Assembly (NCBI GenBank): GCA_022510785.1
Contig: JAFLSV010000021.1
Span: 1 to 35,695 of the forward strand
From: Desulfovibrionaceae bacterium
GTDB taxonomy: Bacteria > Desulfobacterota > Desulfovibrionia > Desulfovibrionales > Desulfovibrionaceae
Length of the DNA stretch: 35,695 nt
Direction of reading: 5' to 3'
The notes under the pieces are model-generated. The model did not search any database and was not told where the DNA came from. It saw nothing but the letters and a program-made list of their open reading frames with translations. The position numbers were made by a program, and so were the translations under genes. Positions 1 through 8,787 of this stretch are shown here, one piece after another (within the stretch, counting starts at the first letter, position 1; the number at the start of each line of letters is the position of its first letter).

Positions 1-172
1 GATTCATCAACACTAGAGCTGCCCGTGAATCCTGCGTTCACGCGCGCATGTGTTGACCGGAAGTGCTGTCGGATCTCTCCGAAGACCTTGCCCGCACACG
101 CTTTGCGCAAGCCGAAAAACGTGCCGGATGCAGAGTTTCCGTGAAGTGGTTCTTTTTCGCAGGAGGGCTCTC
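1..172. other. left edge, upstream of the Rid-like gene
   Basis: No gene could be assigned here. A frame open from base 1 to a TGA at 142-144 could be the last 47 codons of an upstream gene, but its translation resembles nothing I recognise. A short inverted repeat (CGTGAA at 24-29, TTCACG at 37-42) could form a hairpin but has no T-run after it. A TTGACC at 53-58 has no convincing -10 partner. The next gene's operon may begin outside the window. Confidence 0.3.
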
Positions 173-1255
173 ATGAATAGGGAAGCGTATTTTTCCTGCC
201 GCGCTCCTGCGGCCTCAGCGCCGGAAGCCGCTGTTGACCAGGTGCGCCAAAGTCTTCTGGCTCAACTGGACGAGGCGGGGCTGGAACCCTCTTCCGTAGT
301 TCTGCTGCGCTTTTTTTGCAGTGATGTGTATACCCAGGCGCCTCTTATAGAGCGCGTGTGGCCGGATGATTTTCTGTGTCAGCGCATCTTTGTCGGGCAG
401 ACTCCCCTGGATTCGGCCTATATGTCCCTGCAGGCGTATTGCATCAAAACCGCGCGCAAGCAAAGGGAATCAGACGGCAGCCTGGTGGTGCGCCACGGCG
501 GCTACCAGTCTCTCTGGACGCTGCATTATCCCCCCGCGCCGGACAATTCCCGCGCCCAGTCCGATGCCGTTATCGAATCCTGGCACAAGGTTCTGCGGCA
601 TCACGGCCTGGCCCTGGATCGCGATGTGGTGCGCACCTGGTACTATGTGCGCGATATCGACAACAATTATGCCGGCATGGTGCAAAGCCGGGTTGCCCAT
701 TACGAGGCCAGCGGCCTGACGCCTGATACGCATTTTATCGCCAGCACGGGAATTGAGGCCTGCGCCCCGGATCCGCACGCTCTGGTATGGCTGCACGGCC
801 ATGCGGAGCTGGGCCTGCGTCCGGAGCAGATAACATACCTCAAGGCACTGGATCATCTTTCGCCCACCCATGTGTACGGCGTCAATTTTGAGCGCGCCAC
901 CCGCATTACCTATGGTGACCGCGTGCATTGCCGCGTTTCCGGCACTGCCAGCATCGATTCCGAAGGCAGGGTGCTGCACAGGGGCGATGTCATGCGCCAG
1001 TGTGAGCGCGCGGTGGAAAATGTGGACGCGCTGTTGCGCGAGGGCGGCATGGAATTGCGGCATCTGCGGGCCGCCACCGTGTATCTGCGTGACGGGCACG
1101 ACTACCCGCGGCTTGCCGCCCTGGCACAACAGCTTCTGCCCGCCTCGTGCGCGGTCAATGTCACGCGGGGCCCGGTCTGCCGGCCCGACTGGCTGGTGGA
1201 GATTGAAGGCGAGGCCATCGCGCCCTGCCAGTCTTCGTTTGCGCCGTTTGTATAG
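173..1255 (+). CDS. two-domain Rid (YjgF)/chorismatase-fold protein
   Basis: A 360-residue protein of unknown function. The C-terminal part (about residues 230-350) reads as a Rid/YjgF domain: YGDRVHCRVSGTASID, then QCERAVENVDALLREGG, then LRAATVYLRD. The middle (RTWYYVRDIDNNY, then FIASTGIEA) is organised like the N-terminal half of the FkbO/Hyg5 chorismatases, which are two fused Rid-like halves. Chorismatases hydrolyse chorismate, while classic RidA deaminates enamines. I cannot tell which chemistry applies, or whether either does. The ATG at 173 is chosen because AGGAGG lies at 161-166; an in-frame ATG at 50 lacks a ribosome site and would add 41 atypical residues. There is no signal peptide, so it is probably cytoplasmic. 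The next gene starts 119 bases later on the same strand, suggesting a two-gene unit. Confidence 0.72.
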   Translation: MNREAYFSCRAPAASAPEAAVDQVRQSLLAQLDEAGLEPSSVVLLRFFCSDVYTQAPLIERVWPDDFLCQRIFVGQTPLDSAYMSLQAYCIKTARKQRESDGSLVVRHGGYQSLWTLHYPPAPDNSRAQSDAVIESWHKVLRHHGLALDRDVVRTWYYVRDIDNNYAGMVQSRVAHYEASGLTPDTHFIASTGIEACAPDPHALVWLHGHAELGLRPEQITYLKALDHLSPTHVYGVNFERATRITYGDRVHCRVSGTASIDSEGRVLHRGDVMRQCERAVENVDALLREGGMELRHLRAATVYLRDGHDYPRLAALAQQLLPASCAVNVTRGPVCRPDWLVEIEGEAIAPCQSSFAPFV

Positions 1256-1374
1256 ACGGGCGGCTCCCAAGCCCCGATCGCCGGCTGCGGAGCCGGTCAG
1301 GACGGGCCGGCGCGGCTATCCGCGTTCAGCGATTTATCATCCATGTTTTTTCATATCCGAAGCAGGAGGAATCT

Positions 1375-3111
1375 ATGAGTCTTGATGCCATAACCTGGGA
1401 TGGCCTGTCCGAGTTTGAAGGCGCGCATGTCGCCGTGTTCGGAACCGACAAAAACGCCACCGCCATGGTGGAGTTCATGCGGGCCAAACATCCCGGCATC
1501 AGCATTGATTTTTTCCTGAGTCTTGACCCCCAGGTGACGGAGTACATGGGGCTGCCGGTTCTGACCGTGCCCCTGGCACGGGAGAAAAAGATGCTGGAAG
1601 GCGCCCGTATCCTTATCGCTCAGGCCGGCCCCATGGCCGCGCTTCACCAGCTTTTGGACGACGCCCCCGCGGAAATCCGCATGGTTTCCCGCCAGCTGCA
1701 CAGCATTTTTCATGGCGGCGGCGCGCTGCCCGGGCCCGTCCGGGCGGAAAAAAAGGTCACGCCCTTTTTTCTGGAGCGCGGCACGCCGCGAATCCCCGCG
1801 GTGCTGACCAACGGCTATATCACGGACGGCCCCGCCGGAAGCAATGTTTTTGAGCTGGCCGACTTTGACAGGCAGGAATATGTGACCTGGACCATACCCT
1901 CGCCGAACTGCCCATATTCCCTCAATGAGTTCAGCCGGATAGTCCCGCAGGATGCCCTGCCCATGCGCATGTCGCATGTGGCGTATCTGCTGTGGAAACG
2001 GGGCATCCACGTCGCCCAGCTTTCGCCTTCAAAGCGCTGGCTGGTGGGCGTCCGTTACAATTATTTCTTCCTCAATATTCTTGATACCGAAAGCGGCGAG
2101 GTCATCTGCTGGCATGATCGCCCGCAGGAGGAAGGCCTGTGGGACTATGTGGCCACCGGTGATTTTGACGGCGACAAGGATGAATTCATGTTTGTCCGCT
2201 GGCCCCTGAAGGACGCCATTCAGGGTATGTGCGACGGCACCAACCGCGTGCACTGCCAGGTGGGGCGCCTCGATCTGAATACCATGAAGGCGGAAATCCT
2301 GCACGAATTTGACTTTCAGGATCGCATCCACCAGTGCACCATTTCGGGCGATGGCCGCTACATGGTGTTTGCGCCCATGCGCGTGCTGCGCCCCGGCGGA
2401 GATCCCAAAAAGCTGCGGCAGGAAGATATCATGCGCAATCTTCAGCGGACGGTGGTGCTGGACAGCATGGCCACGCTCGATTTGCGCACGGGCAGGGTAT
2501 GGACGACCCGGATTCCCTATCCCATCCCGGCCCATTTTGAACTGGATCCCTTTGATCCCCATGTGTTTTATGTGTCCACGCACAGCCTGATGCCCTATGC
2601 CGACGGCGTGCTCTGCTTCCAGCCAGGCACCCTGCACAAGATGCGCATCCTGGACGGCGAAACCGTGATGGAAGGCACCTACACCCACCCGGGCTTTATT
2701 CGCACGACGCAGCACTGCGTCTTTGCCTGGCGCGGCGTTCCGTACATTGCCGCCACCAACCAGAACAAGCTGGAAATTATCGACGCCAGAACCATGACCC
2801 TGTGGCATTGCCACACCATTGCGGATGATCCCTTCTACGATAATGCCGATTTTAATAACCCGGAATTTTTGAAAAAACCTTTCAAGCTGCCGGGGCAGCC
2901 GGCCTGGTGCGGTTCCGTCTCCGCCTCGGGCGACGGGGCCACGCTGATTCTTTATCTGGCTGGCCATTTTTGCCTGTTTGATATGGAAAGCAAAACGGTC
3001 ACGGGCAACGTCATGTATCGCGCCGACCGCGGCTCCCATCAAACTCACGGGCGCTACTGGATGCAGAACGCGCCGGCGGAATTGCAAAAAAAGGCCTATG
3101 GCCTGCGCTGA
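1375..3111 (+). CDS. Rossmann-like domain fused to a beta-propeller, unknown function
   Basis: A 578-residue protein I do not recognise. Residues about 15-110 look like a nucleotide-binding Rossmann-type domain: HVAVFGTDKNATAMVEF, then a strand ending in FFLSLDP, then GLPVLTV, as in the N-terminal domains of sugar-modifying and PglD-like proteins. From about 210 onward there are repeated four-strand units with turns such as LDTESGEV, LDLNTMKAE, LDLRTGRVW, IDARTMTLW and FDMESKTV, typical of six- or seven-bladed propellers. Several conserved-looking His residues (IHQCTISGDGRY, DPHVFYVSTH, SHQTHGRYW) recall the metal and catalytic His of oligogalacturonate-lyase propellers, but that link is only a guess. 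There is no signal peptide. The start is supported by AGGAGG nine bases upstream. It lies 119 bases after the Rid-like gene, a gap holding a small hairpin (1281-1296). Confidence 0.7.
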   Translation: MSLDAITWDGLSEFEGAHVAVFGTDKNATAMVEFMRAKHPGISIDFFLSLDPQVTEYMGLPVLTVPLAREKKMLEGARILIAQAGPMAALHQLLDDAPAEIRMVSRQLHSIFHGGGALPGPVRAEKKVTPFFLERGTPRIPAVLTNGYITDGPAGSNVFELADFDRQEYVTWTIPSPNCPYSLNEFSRIVPQDALPMRMSHVAYLLWKRGIHVAQLSPSKRWLVGVRYNYFFLNILDTESGEVICWHDRPQEEGLWDYVATGDFDGDKDEFMFVRWPLKDAIQGMCDGTNRVHCQVGRLDLNTMKAEILHEFDFQDRIHQCTISGDGRYMVFAPMRVLRPGGDPKKLRQEDIMRNLQRTVVLDSMATLDLRTGRVWTTRIPYPIPAHFELDPFDPHVFYVSTHSLMPYADGVLCFQPGTLHKMRILDGETVMEGTYTHPGFIRTTQHCVFAWRGVPYIAATNQNKLEIIDARTMTLWHCHTIADDPFYDNADFNNPEFLKKPFKLPGQPAWCGSVSASGDGATLILYLAGHFCLFDMESKTVTGNVMYRADRGSHQTHGRYWMQNAPAELQKKAYGLR

Positions 3112-3171
3112 AACAACGCGCCGGGGAGGAAGGCGCTGACGCACGAGTCACGCCTGCTCCGAATCAGAATG

Positions 3172-3217
3172 GACGGCGGTCAGGGGACGCTTCTCGTGCC
3201 CGAACCGCCGTCTTTGC
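3172..3217 (+). terminator. hairpin between convergent genes
   Basis: GACGGCGGT (3172-3180) pairs with ACCGCCGTC (3204-3212). Inner GGG/CCC and ACG/CGT pairs extend the stem. It is followed by a short T-rich stretch (TTTGCATCTTTG). It lies 60 bases past the propeller gene and before the convergent MscS gene, a likely terminator for the plus-strand pair. Confidence 0.5.
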
Positions 3218-3235
3218 ATCTTTGTTCCGGACAGG

Positions 3236-5635
3236 TCAGTCCGTGGGCCGTCCCGCCTGAGTCTCCCGGGCCGCGGGCTGAGCGGCCGCGTCAGCGGGCG
3301 CGGCCTGGTCGCGGATGTGCAGGTCAAGCTGCGGGAAGGAGATGTCGATATTGTGCTCGGCGTACAGTTCGTTGATGCGCAGGCGGATATCCGTCATGGT
3401 TTTCATGCTGTGGTCGATATCGGCCACCCAGTAGCGCAGCAGCAAATTGAGCGAACTGTCGGCGAAATCCGTGAAAAAAACCGCGGGTTCCGGGCGGGAA
3501 AGAACCTTGGGGTGTTCCCTGGCGGCCTGGGCCAGCAGGGTCATGGCCAGGGCCATATCCGAACCGTAGGCCACGCCCACGGTCACTTCGCGCCGCACCA
3601 TGCGTCCGTTGTGCGTCCAGTTGGTGAACGAGGAGGACAAAAATTGCGAGTTGGGGATGAAAATGGTGGCGTTGTCAAAGGTTTCCACCTCGGTGGAGCG
3701 GATATTCACGCGGCGCACGGTTCCCGTGATGTTTGACACCTCCACCACGTCGCCCTCGCGGATAATCTGGCCGAAAATGACCATGAGCCCGCTGATGAAG
3801 TTCTGGACAATATTCTGCATGCCGAAGCCGACGCCCACGCTGAGGCCCCCGGCCACCACGGTCAGGCTGGTGAGGCTGAAGCCCAGCGAGCTCAGCACAT
3901 ACAGGGCGAACAGCGCCCACAGGACATAGGTGTAGGCGGTCTGAAAGGGCCCCACCAGCGTGGGGGCCAGCTGCACGCCCTGGCGGCGGATGCCGTCCAT
4001 AAAGGTGCGTCCCACGGTAATCAGCGAGCGGGTCAGGTAAAAGGCGATGAAAATGCTCGCCACCTGGATGGCGTTGAAGGAGACCGTCCCCACGTTGAAG
4101 CCCGTGCGGGCCATGTGCTGAAGCAGATAGACGCCGCCGGGGTAGGCCAGAATCCACAGGGTGGGCGTCAGGGTGATGACAATCAGCGCCGCGGGCACGG
4201 CCAGAGCCAGCAGCAGCCCGGCCACAATGCCCCGGCCCCCTTCCTTGGGCAGATACTGATCCACCATGTTGCCCACGCGAAGCAGGGCCACATCCTGCTG
4301 GACGCACACGGCCAGCGCCGTATAGCCCATGCACAGCAGGATGGACAGCCGCGCGAAGCCGAACAGGGTGAGCAGCAGGCTGAGCCAGCCCACTACCGTA
4401 AAACCCTGGAGCAGAAGCCGGGGAAGTCCTTCGTCTCCTCGGGGCACGGTATGCAGGCGGCGCAGAATCAGGGCCTGAAACGCCAGCCAGGCCGCCGCCA
4501 GAAAAAGCGGGAAGGGATCAAAGTAAAGGAGCAGCATCCCCACCAGCATGGGCAGGAACATGGGCCATAAGGGGGAAACGCGCGATTGCTCCGGCTGTCC
4601 GAAGGCGTGCAGATCCCAGGCAAGGGTCATCTGGCCCCAGCACAGGCTCATGGTGCCGAAGGACGCGACAATCTGGAACATCTTGCCGTTGCTCCAGGCG
4701 GCGTAGTGCAGGCCCAGCCCAAGAACAATCCAGAAGGCGCTGCTGCCGACAATGCGCAGCCAGCCGTCGCGCAGGGGCCCGGGCGCGCGCTGCGCGGGCC
4801 TGCGCGACAGGCACAGCAAAACCCAGAGCGGAACCATGAATACCAGAAGGCGCACCAGCACAAAGAGCCATTCCTGCCAGGCCTGGGGTATTTCCGTGCT
4901 CAGGCGCAGGGACAGCACCTTGTCGATGTTGTGCAGCCGGGTCAGCTCCGCCGACCAGCTCGCCGGATCAAACAGCTTGCCCGCGGCTGACAGGTAGTAG
5001 TCGCGCCACAGGTCGGGCATGGCCTGCTGCATCCGTTCCATCTGGGCTTCCATGTCGTCGCGCAGCGCGCGGGCCGGCCCCAGGGAACGGCTGACCGCAT
5101 TCTGAAGCTGGGTGATTTTTTCGCGCGTGGCGTTCAGCTCGTCCCGGAAGCGCAGCATGGCGGGCCCGCCGGGAGTTCCGGCCTCGGTCTCCAGGTGCGC
5201 GAGTTCGTCCAGACGGGCGGTGAGGCCGGTCAGGCTTTCGTCCAGGGGAGAGGTCTGGCTGTCCAGATTTTCAAGCAGGCGGCGGGTGCGCTCGGCCACC
5301 ACGCTCAGCTCGGCGGGCATGGCGCGGCTGACTTGGGCAATGGCGGCCAGTTTGCGGAATTCTTCCCCGATGTCCCTGACGCTGGCGTCCAGCGCGGCGT
5401 CCAGGGAGGGCAGGCGGGTCAGCAGTTCGTCCGCCCTGGCGCGGATGTCCGCCAGACTTTGCAGGTTGCCCTGTATGAGATTGTCCCACACATTCTGCAC
5501 CGTTTCCGCGGCGGCCTGTCCCGTGGCGGAGAGCGCGGGGGAAGTGGCGTCGCCGTTGTCCGCAAGGGCCGGGCCGGGCCGGGCGGCGGCCAGAAAAATC
5601 AGGAGACAGCAGGGGGCACACAGGAATCGGCGCAT
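3236..5635 (-). CDS. large MscS-family mechanosensitive channel
   Basis: A 799-residue inner-membrane channel of the long MscS type, like MscK or YbiO rather than the 286-residue MscS. A signal peptide (residues 1-25, ending PALA) precedes a roughly 200-residue periplasmic part rich in charged helices, probably coiled coil. About ten hydrophobic segments follow from about residue 255. The pore and vestibule region is clear: GVGFGMQNIVQNFISG, then IIREGDVVEV, NITGTVRRVNIRSTEVET and IFIPNSQFLSS, the hallmark beta domain. The C-terminal tail is Ala-rich. Such channels open under membrane tension and release solutes on hypo-osmotic shock. It is the last gene of the tolQ-tolR-tolA operon, 85 bases after the preceding gene. 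AAGGA six bases before the ATG supports the start. Confidence 0.93.
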   Translation of the reverse strand: MRRFLCAPCCLLIFLAAARPGPALADNGDATSPALSATGQAAAETVQNVWDNLIQGNLQSLADIRARADELLTRLPSLDAALDASVRDIGEEFRKLAAIAQVSRAMPAELSVVAERTRRLLENLDSQTSPLDESLTGLTARLDELAHLETEAGTPGGPAMLRFRDELNATREKITQLQNAVSRSLGPARALRDDMEAQMERMQQAMPDLWRDYYLSAAGKLFDPASWSAELTRLHNIDKVLSLRLSTEIPQAWQEWLFVLVRLLVFMVPLWVLLCLSRRPAQRAPGPLRDGWLRIVGSSAFWIVLGLGLHYAAWSNGKMFQIVASFGTMSLCWGQMTLAWDLHAFGQPEQSRVSPLWPMFLPMLVGMLLLYFDPFPLFLAAAWLAFQALILRRLHTVPRGDEGLPRLLLQGFTVVGWLSLLLTLFGFARLSILLCMGYTALAVCVQQDVALLRVGNMVDQYLPKEGGRGIVAGLLLALAVPAALIVITLTPTLWILAYPGGVYLLQHMARTGFNVGTVSFNAIQVASIFIAFYLTRSLITVGRTFMDGIRRQGVQLAPTLVGPFQTAYTYVLWALFALYVLSSLGFSLTSLTVVAGGLSVGVGFGMQNIVQNFISGLMVIFGQIIREGDVVEVSNITGTVRRVNIRSTEVETFDNATIFIPNSQFLSSSFTNWTHNGRMVRREVTVGVAYGSDMALAMTLLAQAAREHPKVLSRPEPAVFFTDFADSSLNLLLRYWVADIDHSMKTMTDIRLRINELYAEHNIDISFPQLDLHIRDQAAPADAAAQPAARETQAGRPTD

Positions 5636-5720
5636 GACATGTCCTTGGCGGCGGGCGCGACCGGCGCCGCGCCGCGCGGAAGCGGCCAGACCCGGAACCT
5701 GGCGGCGCGAGCGCGGCCGC

Positions 5721-6389
5721 TCAGTGGCCTGCCAGTGAAAAGGTCAGGTAGACGTTTTGTTCCTTGCCCTCCGGGGGCAGGGTGATGACGCCCGGCTGCA
5801 GCAGGGCGCGCAGAACGGCGGCGTCAAAGGCGCTGGAACCGGAGGGTTTTTCCATCTTGTATTCGGCCAGGGTGCCGTCGGGCTGAACCAGAAGACGCAC
5901 GGTGGCGCTGTATTCCCCCTGAAGTCCTTCCGGCAGGGAGATGTGGGGCCGGGCGTTGTCCATCAGGATATCGGCATAGGATTTGGCCGGCGCCTGGGCG
6001 GATGCCTGCGCCGTCGCGGGGGGCGCGCCCGCATCGTCATATACGAAGGTCAAGGCCACTTCGGCCGGGGCCGCGTAGGGCGTGGGCGGAAAAATGCCGG
6101 CCTTGGCCACGGCCATGCACACGGCGTCATCCACGCCGGACTTGCCCGAACTTTTGCGCAGCTCGCACGAAAAGGGTTTGCCGTCGTTGGTGATGCGCAC
6201 AATGACCGATGTGGAGCCGGTGGCGTCCGCGGGTTTGGTCCAGTTGGCGAGGATGATGTCCATCACTTGAGCGCCGTATCCTCCGCTGGAGTCGGCGCTG
6301 ACCGCCACGGCAAGGGCGGGCGCGGCCGTCAGGCAGCCCGCCACGAGCGCCGGCGCAAGGAGGTGAAGGGGCTGAAGCGTGGGAAACAT
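5721..6389 (-). CDS. secreted protein with two TolA/TonB C-terminal-like domains
   Basis: A 222-residue protein with an N-terminal signal peptide (about 1-28, ending PALAVA) and no other membrane segment. Two tandem copies of a TolA/TonB-C-like module follow. The first (about 38-117) has ANWTKP, DGKPFSCELRKSSG, DDAVCMAVAKAG and FPPTP. The second (about 136-220) has DGTLAEYKMEKPSGSSAFDAAVLRAL and LPPEGKEQNVYLTF. The first copy has a Cys pair (SCEL and AVCM) of the kind that forms a disulfide in TolA-C. It occupies the place where tolB and pal usually follow tolA. I infer a periplasmic helper of the Tol complex; no function is established. GGAGG seven bases upstream supports the ATG. Confidence 0.78.
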   Translation of the reverse strand: MFPTLQPLHLLAPALVAGCLTAAPALAVAVSADSSGGYGAQVMDIILANWTKPADATGSTSVIVRITNDGKPFSCELRKSSGKSGVDDAVCMAVAKAGIFPPTPYAAPAEVALTFVYDDAGAPPATAQASAQAPAKSYADILMDNARPHISLPEGLQGEYSATVRLLVQPDGTLAEYKMEKPSGSSAFDAAVLRALLQPGVITLPPEGKEQNVYLTFSLAGH

Positions 6390-6490
6390 GGCATGGCCTC
6401 CGGATGAAGGGTGTTGTCCGTATCCTATACGTTTTGGGGGGCAGGGAGCAAGTCCCCCGTCTTCCGCCAGCGGGCGGGCGTGGAGAGGGT

Positions 6491-7432
6491 TCAGCGCGCC
6501 GCCATATCCTGGGTGTTGAACGTGATGATGAGCTCGTGCTGGTCAAGGGTGGGGGGCGGCGGCAGCTGGCCGGTGCGCAGCACGGCGTTGACCGCCGAGG
6601 CGTCCACATCGCCGCGGCCGGACGAACGCAGGATTTTGCAGTCCTGGATGTTCCCCGCCGCGTCCTGCACAATGCGCACCTGCACCACCAGATTTTCACG
6701 CGAATAGGTGGGCAGGCTCCAGTTGGACTGAACCAGCAGCATAACCTGTCCCACATACACGTCATACAGGCCGCCACCGCCGGGGCCGTCGCCCACGCCG
6801 CCGCCACCGCCCTGCTGCAGATCCGCCAGGGCGCGGGAGGCGGCCGAACTTTCGGAATTCTGTCGCCGCAGGTTGGCCAGAGCCCTGGCCGCGGCCGACG
6901 GGGGCGTTTTTTTCGTCTGGGCGGGTTTGGCCGGAGGCTTGGGCTCTTCCTTGGGCTTTTCCTTGGGTTTGGGCGGCTCCGGAGGAGTTTCGGGCTTTTT
7001 GTCCGGCTCGGGCGCCGGGCGGGGCTCCGGTTCCGGTTTCGGGGGTTCCGCCGGCAGGGCGGGCTGCGGGGCGGGGCCGGGTTCCTGCGGAACGGGAACA
7101 GGTTCTTCCGCCGGCAGGGCGGCGGGCACGGAGGACGGCTGCGGCACGGCCTGCTGAAGCTCCGGTGCCCGCGCCGAAGGAGCCGTCAGCTCGGGGGCGT
7201 CGTCCATGGCGGGCGCCGCCAGGGCGGCCGGAGCGCTCGGTTCCACCGTGGGGGGCTGCCGCCGTCCCAGCACGGCCGAAGGCAGGTTTTCTCCACCGGG
7301 GTCGCCCATGACCAGGCTCACCTGATACACCGGGCGCGGCGCGGGCAGCGGGGCTCTGGCGGGCCACAGCGCCATGGCGGCCAGCACGGCCAGGTGAAGA
7401 AGAAGCGAAAGGAGAAAACTGCCGGTGCGCAT
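6491..7432 (-). CDS. tolA: TolA/TonB-type envelope-spanning protein
   Basis: A 313-residue energy transducer. Residues 7-22 form the single membrane anchor, containing the S-x3-H motif (SLLLH) through which TolA and TonB contact TolQ or ExbB. Residues about 30-185 are Pro/Glu/Lys-rich (many PEP, PKP and PPEPPKP units) and would span the periplasm. A Gly-rich hinge (about 206-220) leads to a C-terminal TolA/TonB-C domain with VYVGQVMLLVQSNWSLP, DAAGNIQDCKILRSSGRGDVDASAV and LPPPP. Because it follows tolQ and tolR and carries the QSNW-type start of TolA-C, I call it TolA, but a TonB role cannot be excluded. The Pro-rich part contains an exact 17-base direct repeat at 7046 and 7106 coding for ALPAE. 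Confidence 0.85.
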   Translation of the reverse strand: MRTGSFLLSLLLHLAVLAAMALWPARAPLPAPRPVYQVSLVMGDPGGENLPSAVLGRRQPPTVEPSAPAALAAPAMDDAPELTAPSARAPELQQAVPQPSSVPAALPAEEPVPVPQEPGPAPQPALPAEPPKPEPEPRPAPEPDKKPETPPEPPKPKEKPKEEPKPPAKPAQTKKTPPSAAARALANLRRQNSESSAASRALADLQQGGGGGVGDGPGGGGLYDVYVGQVMLLVQSNWSLPTYSRENLVVQVRIVQDAAGNIQDCKILRSSGRGDVDASAVNAVLRTGQLPPPPTLDQHELIITFNTQDMAAR

Positions 7433-7471
7433 AGCTATCCGAAAAAGGGCGCCGCGGACGCGATGTCCGGT

Positions 7472-7909
7472 TTAGCGGTGTGCCGGGCTTTCACCGGACG
7501 GCGGCTGATTGTCGGGCAGGGCAATGACCCCCAGGCGATCGATGCCCGCCGCCTTGACCCGGCCCATGACGTCCACCACCACGCCATAGGGCACGCTCTG
7601 GTCGGCTCTGAGGAAGAGGGCCCGCCCCCTGTCGCGCACCAGGAGCCCAAGCCGGGTTTCCAGCTCGTCCAGAGGCACCTCGTACTGATCGAGGAACATG
7701 GTGCCGTCGCGGTTAATGGTCAGCACCAGATGATCGGAATCTGTGGGCAGGGTATCCACCTGCCTGGTCTGCGGCAAATCCACATCCAGGCCCTGATCCA
7801 TCATGGGCGCGGTGACCATGAAAATGATGAGCAGAACCAGCATGACGTCCACAAACGGCGTCACGTTGATTTCCGAAACAAAGCCCTTGCCGCCGACGGA
7901 AGCGCCCAT
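7472..7909 (-). CDS. tolR: TolR/ExbD-family protein
   Basis: A 145-residue inner-membrane protein. The signature INVTPFVDVMLVLLIIFMV lies at residues 14-32 and includes the membrane Asp that carries the proton-motive-force function in TolR/ExbD. A periplasmic domain of normal length follows (LPQTRQ, LTINRDGTMFLDQYEV, LFLRADQSVPYGVVVDVMG). With TolQ it forms the proton channel that drives TolA. It starts 10 bases after the end of tolQ and ends 39 bases before tolA, consistent with one transcript. Confidence 0.92.
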   Translation of the reverse strand: MGASVGGKGFVSEINVTPFVDVMLVLLIIFMVTAPMMDQGLDVDLPQTRQVDTLPTDSDHLVLTINRDGTMFLDQYEVPLDELETRLGLLVRDRGRALFLRADQSVPYGVVVDVMGRVKAAGIDRLGVIALPDNQPPSGESPAHR

Positions 7910-7919
7910 GGAAGCCGTC

Positions 7920-8600
7920 CTAGTCCGCCGCGCGGGTCGTGCCGTGCAGCATGTTGATTTCGCGCTGCACGCGGTTCAGAAAATCCGCCGCGAAGTTGAC
8001 CATCTGCGTCTCGATGCCGCCAAGGCGCCCCAGAAACAGGTTGTAGGCGATGGTGGCGGGAATGGCCACCGCAAGGCCAATGGCCGTGGCAATGAGGGCT
8101 TCGGAAATGCCGGGGGCCACCGTGGCCAGCGAGGCGGACTTCATGAGGCCGATGGCGTGAAACGAGTTCATGATGCCCCACACCGTGCCGAACAGGCCGA
8201 TGAAGGGGGCGGTATTGGCGGCGGTGGCCAGTACCGCGAGCGAACGGTTGAGCCGGCTCATTTCCATGCTGACGCCCTGGTGCAGGGCGCGGCGCACGTT
8301 GTCCACCACCACATCCTCGGAAACTCCGGCCTCCTTGGAGCGGTTGAATTCCAGCACACCCTGCTGGGCCACGGTGTACAGGGGAGACGAAGGGTCGCCG
8401 CCCAGGCTCTGCACCGCCTGGCGCAGGTCGCGGGCGCTGCCGAAGCGCTCCAGCCCCGTCGAGGCCTTGGCTTTGGCCAAATACAGACTCAGCCATTTTC
8501 TGATGATGATGGTCCAGCTGTAAATGGACAGGCAGACCAGCATTCCCATGATTATCTTGACCACCAGGGTCGCGTTGAGAAAGAGGGAAAAATAGTCCAT
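7920..8600 (-). CDS. tolQ: TolQ/ExbB-family proton channel subunit
   Basis: A 226-residue protein with three membrane segments: about 8-30, then the signature pair about 125-150 (TAANTAPFIGLFGTVWGIMNSF) and 168-195 (APGISEALIATAIGLAVAIPATIAYNLF). The conserved Thr/Pro/Gly pattern of TolQ/ExbB is intact and the length matches TolQ (about 230). It is the first gene of a minus-strand operon running through tolR, tolA, the double TolA-C protein and the MscS channel. The Tol system constricts the outer membrane at division. GGAG lies seven bases before the ATG. Confidence 0.92.
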   Translation of the reverse strand: MDYFSLFLNATLVVKIIMGMLVCLSIYSWTIIIRKWLSLYLAKAKASTGLERFGSARDLRQAVQSLGGDPSSPLYTVAQQGVLEFNRSKEAGVSEDVVVDNVRRALHQGVSMEMSRLNRSLAVLATAANTAPFIGLFGTVWGIMNSFHAIGLMKSASLATVAPGISEALIATAIGLAVAIPATIAYNLFLGRLGGIETQMVNFAADFLNRVQREINMLHGTTRAAD

Positions 8601-8665
8601 GAATTCTCCGAAAAGAGAGCGCGCGGAGGAAAACCCCGCTCCGGCGCGCCGCGCTTTTTTTGTCC

Positions 8666-8694
8666 TTCATAAGCGCGCGCGCCGTCGGATGCAA
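8666..8694 (-). promoter_or_regulatory. candidate promoter of the tolQ operon
   Basis: On the minus strand TTGCAT (8694-8689) and TATGAA (8671-8666) are separated by exactly 17 bases, about 65 bases before the tolQ ATG. This is a reasonable sigma-70-type match in a GC-rich region. Confidence 0.5.
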
Positions 8695-8758
8695 CGAAAA
8701 AATACGGCGGAAGGCGGGGGCGCGGCGCTGCCGGGCCCCCGCTGCGCCTGCTCCGCCG

Positions 8759-8787
8759 TGGACAGGCGCGATTCTTTGCGCTATGAA
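8759..8787 (+). promoter_or_regulatory. candidate promoter of the TolC-type gene
   Basis: TGGACA (8759-8764) and TATGAA (8782-8787) have 17-base spacing on the plus strand. It would give a leader of about 150 bases to the ATG at 8946. Match by eye only. Confidence 0.45.

Noticed and set aside
50..172. A 41-codon extension of the Rid-like protein
   Set aside because: No ribosome site at 50, whereas AGGAGG precedes 173; the extra residues are Cys/Arg-rich and atypical.
6491..7432. Calling the Pro-rich protein TonB
   Set aside because: The order tolQ-tolR-tolA and the TolA-C-like end favour TolA; no TonB-dependent receptor is nearby. Kept as an alternative only.
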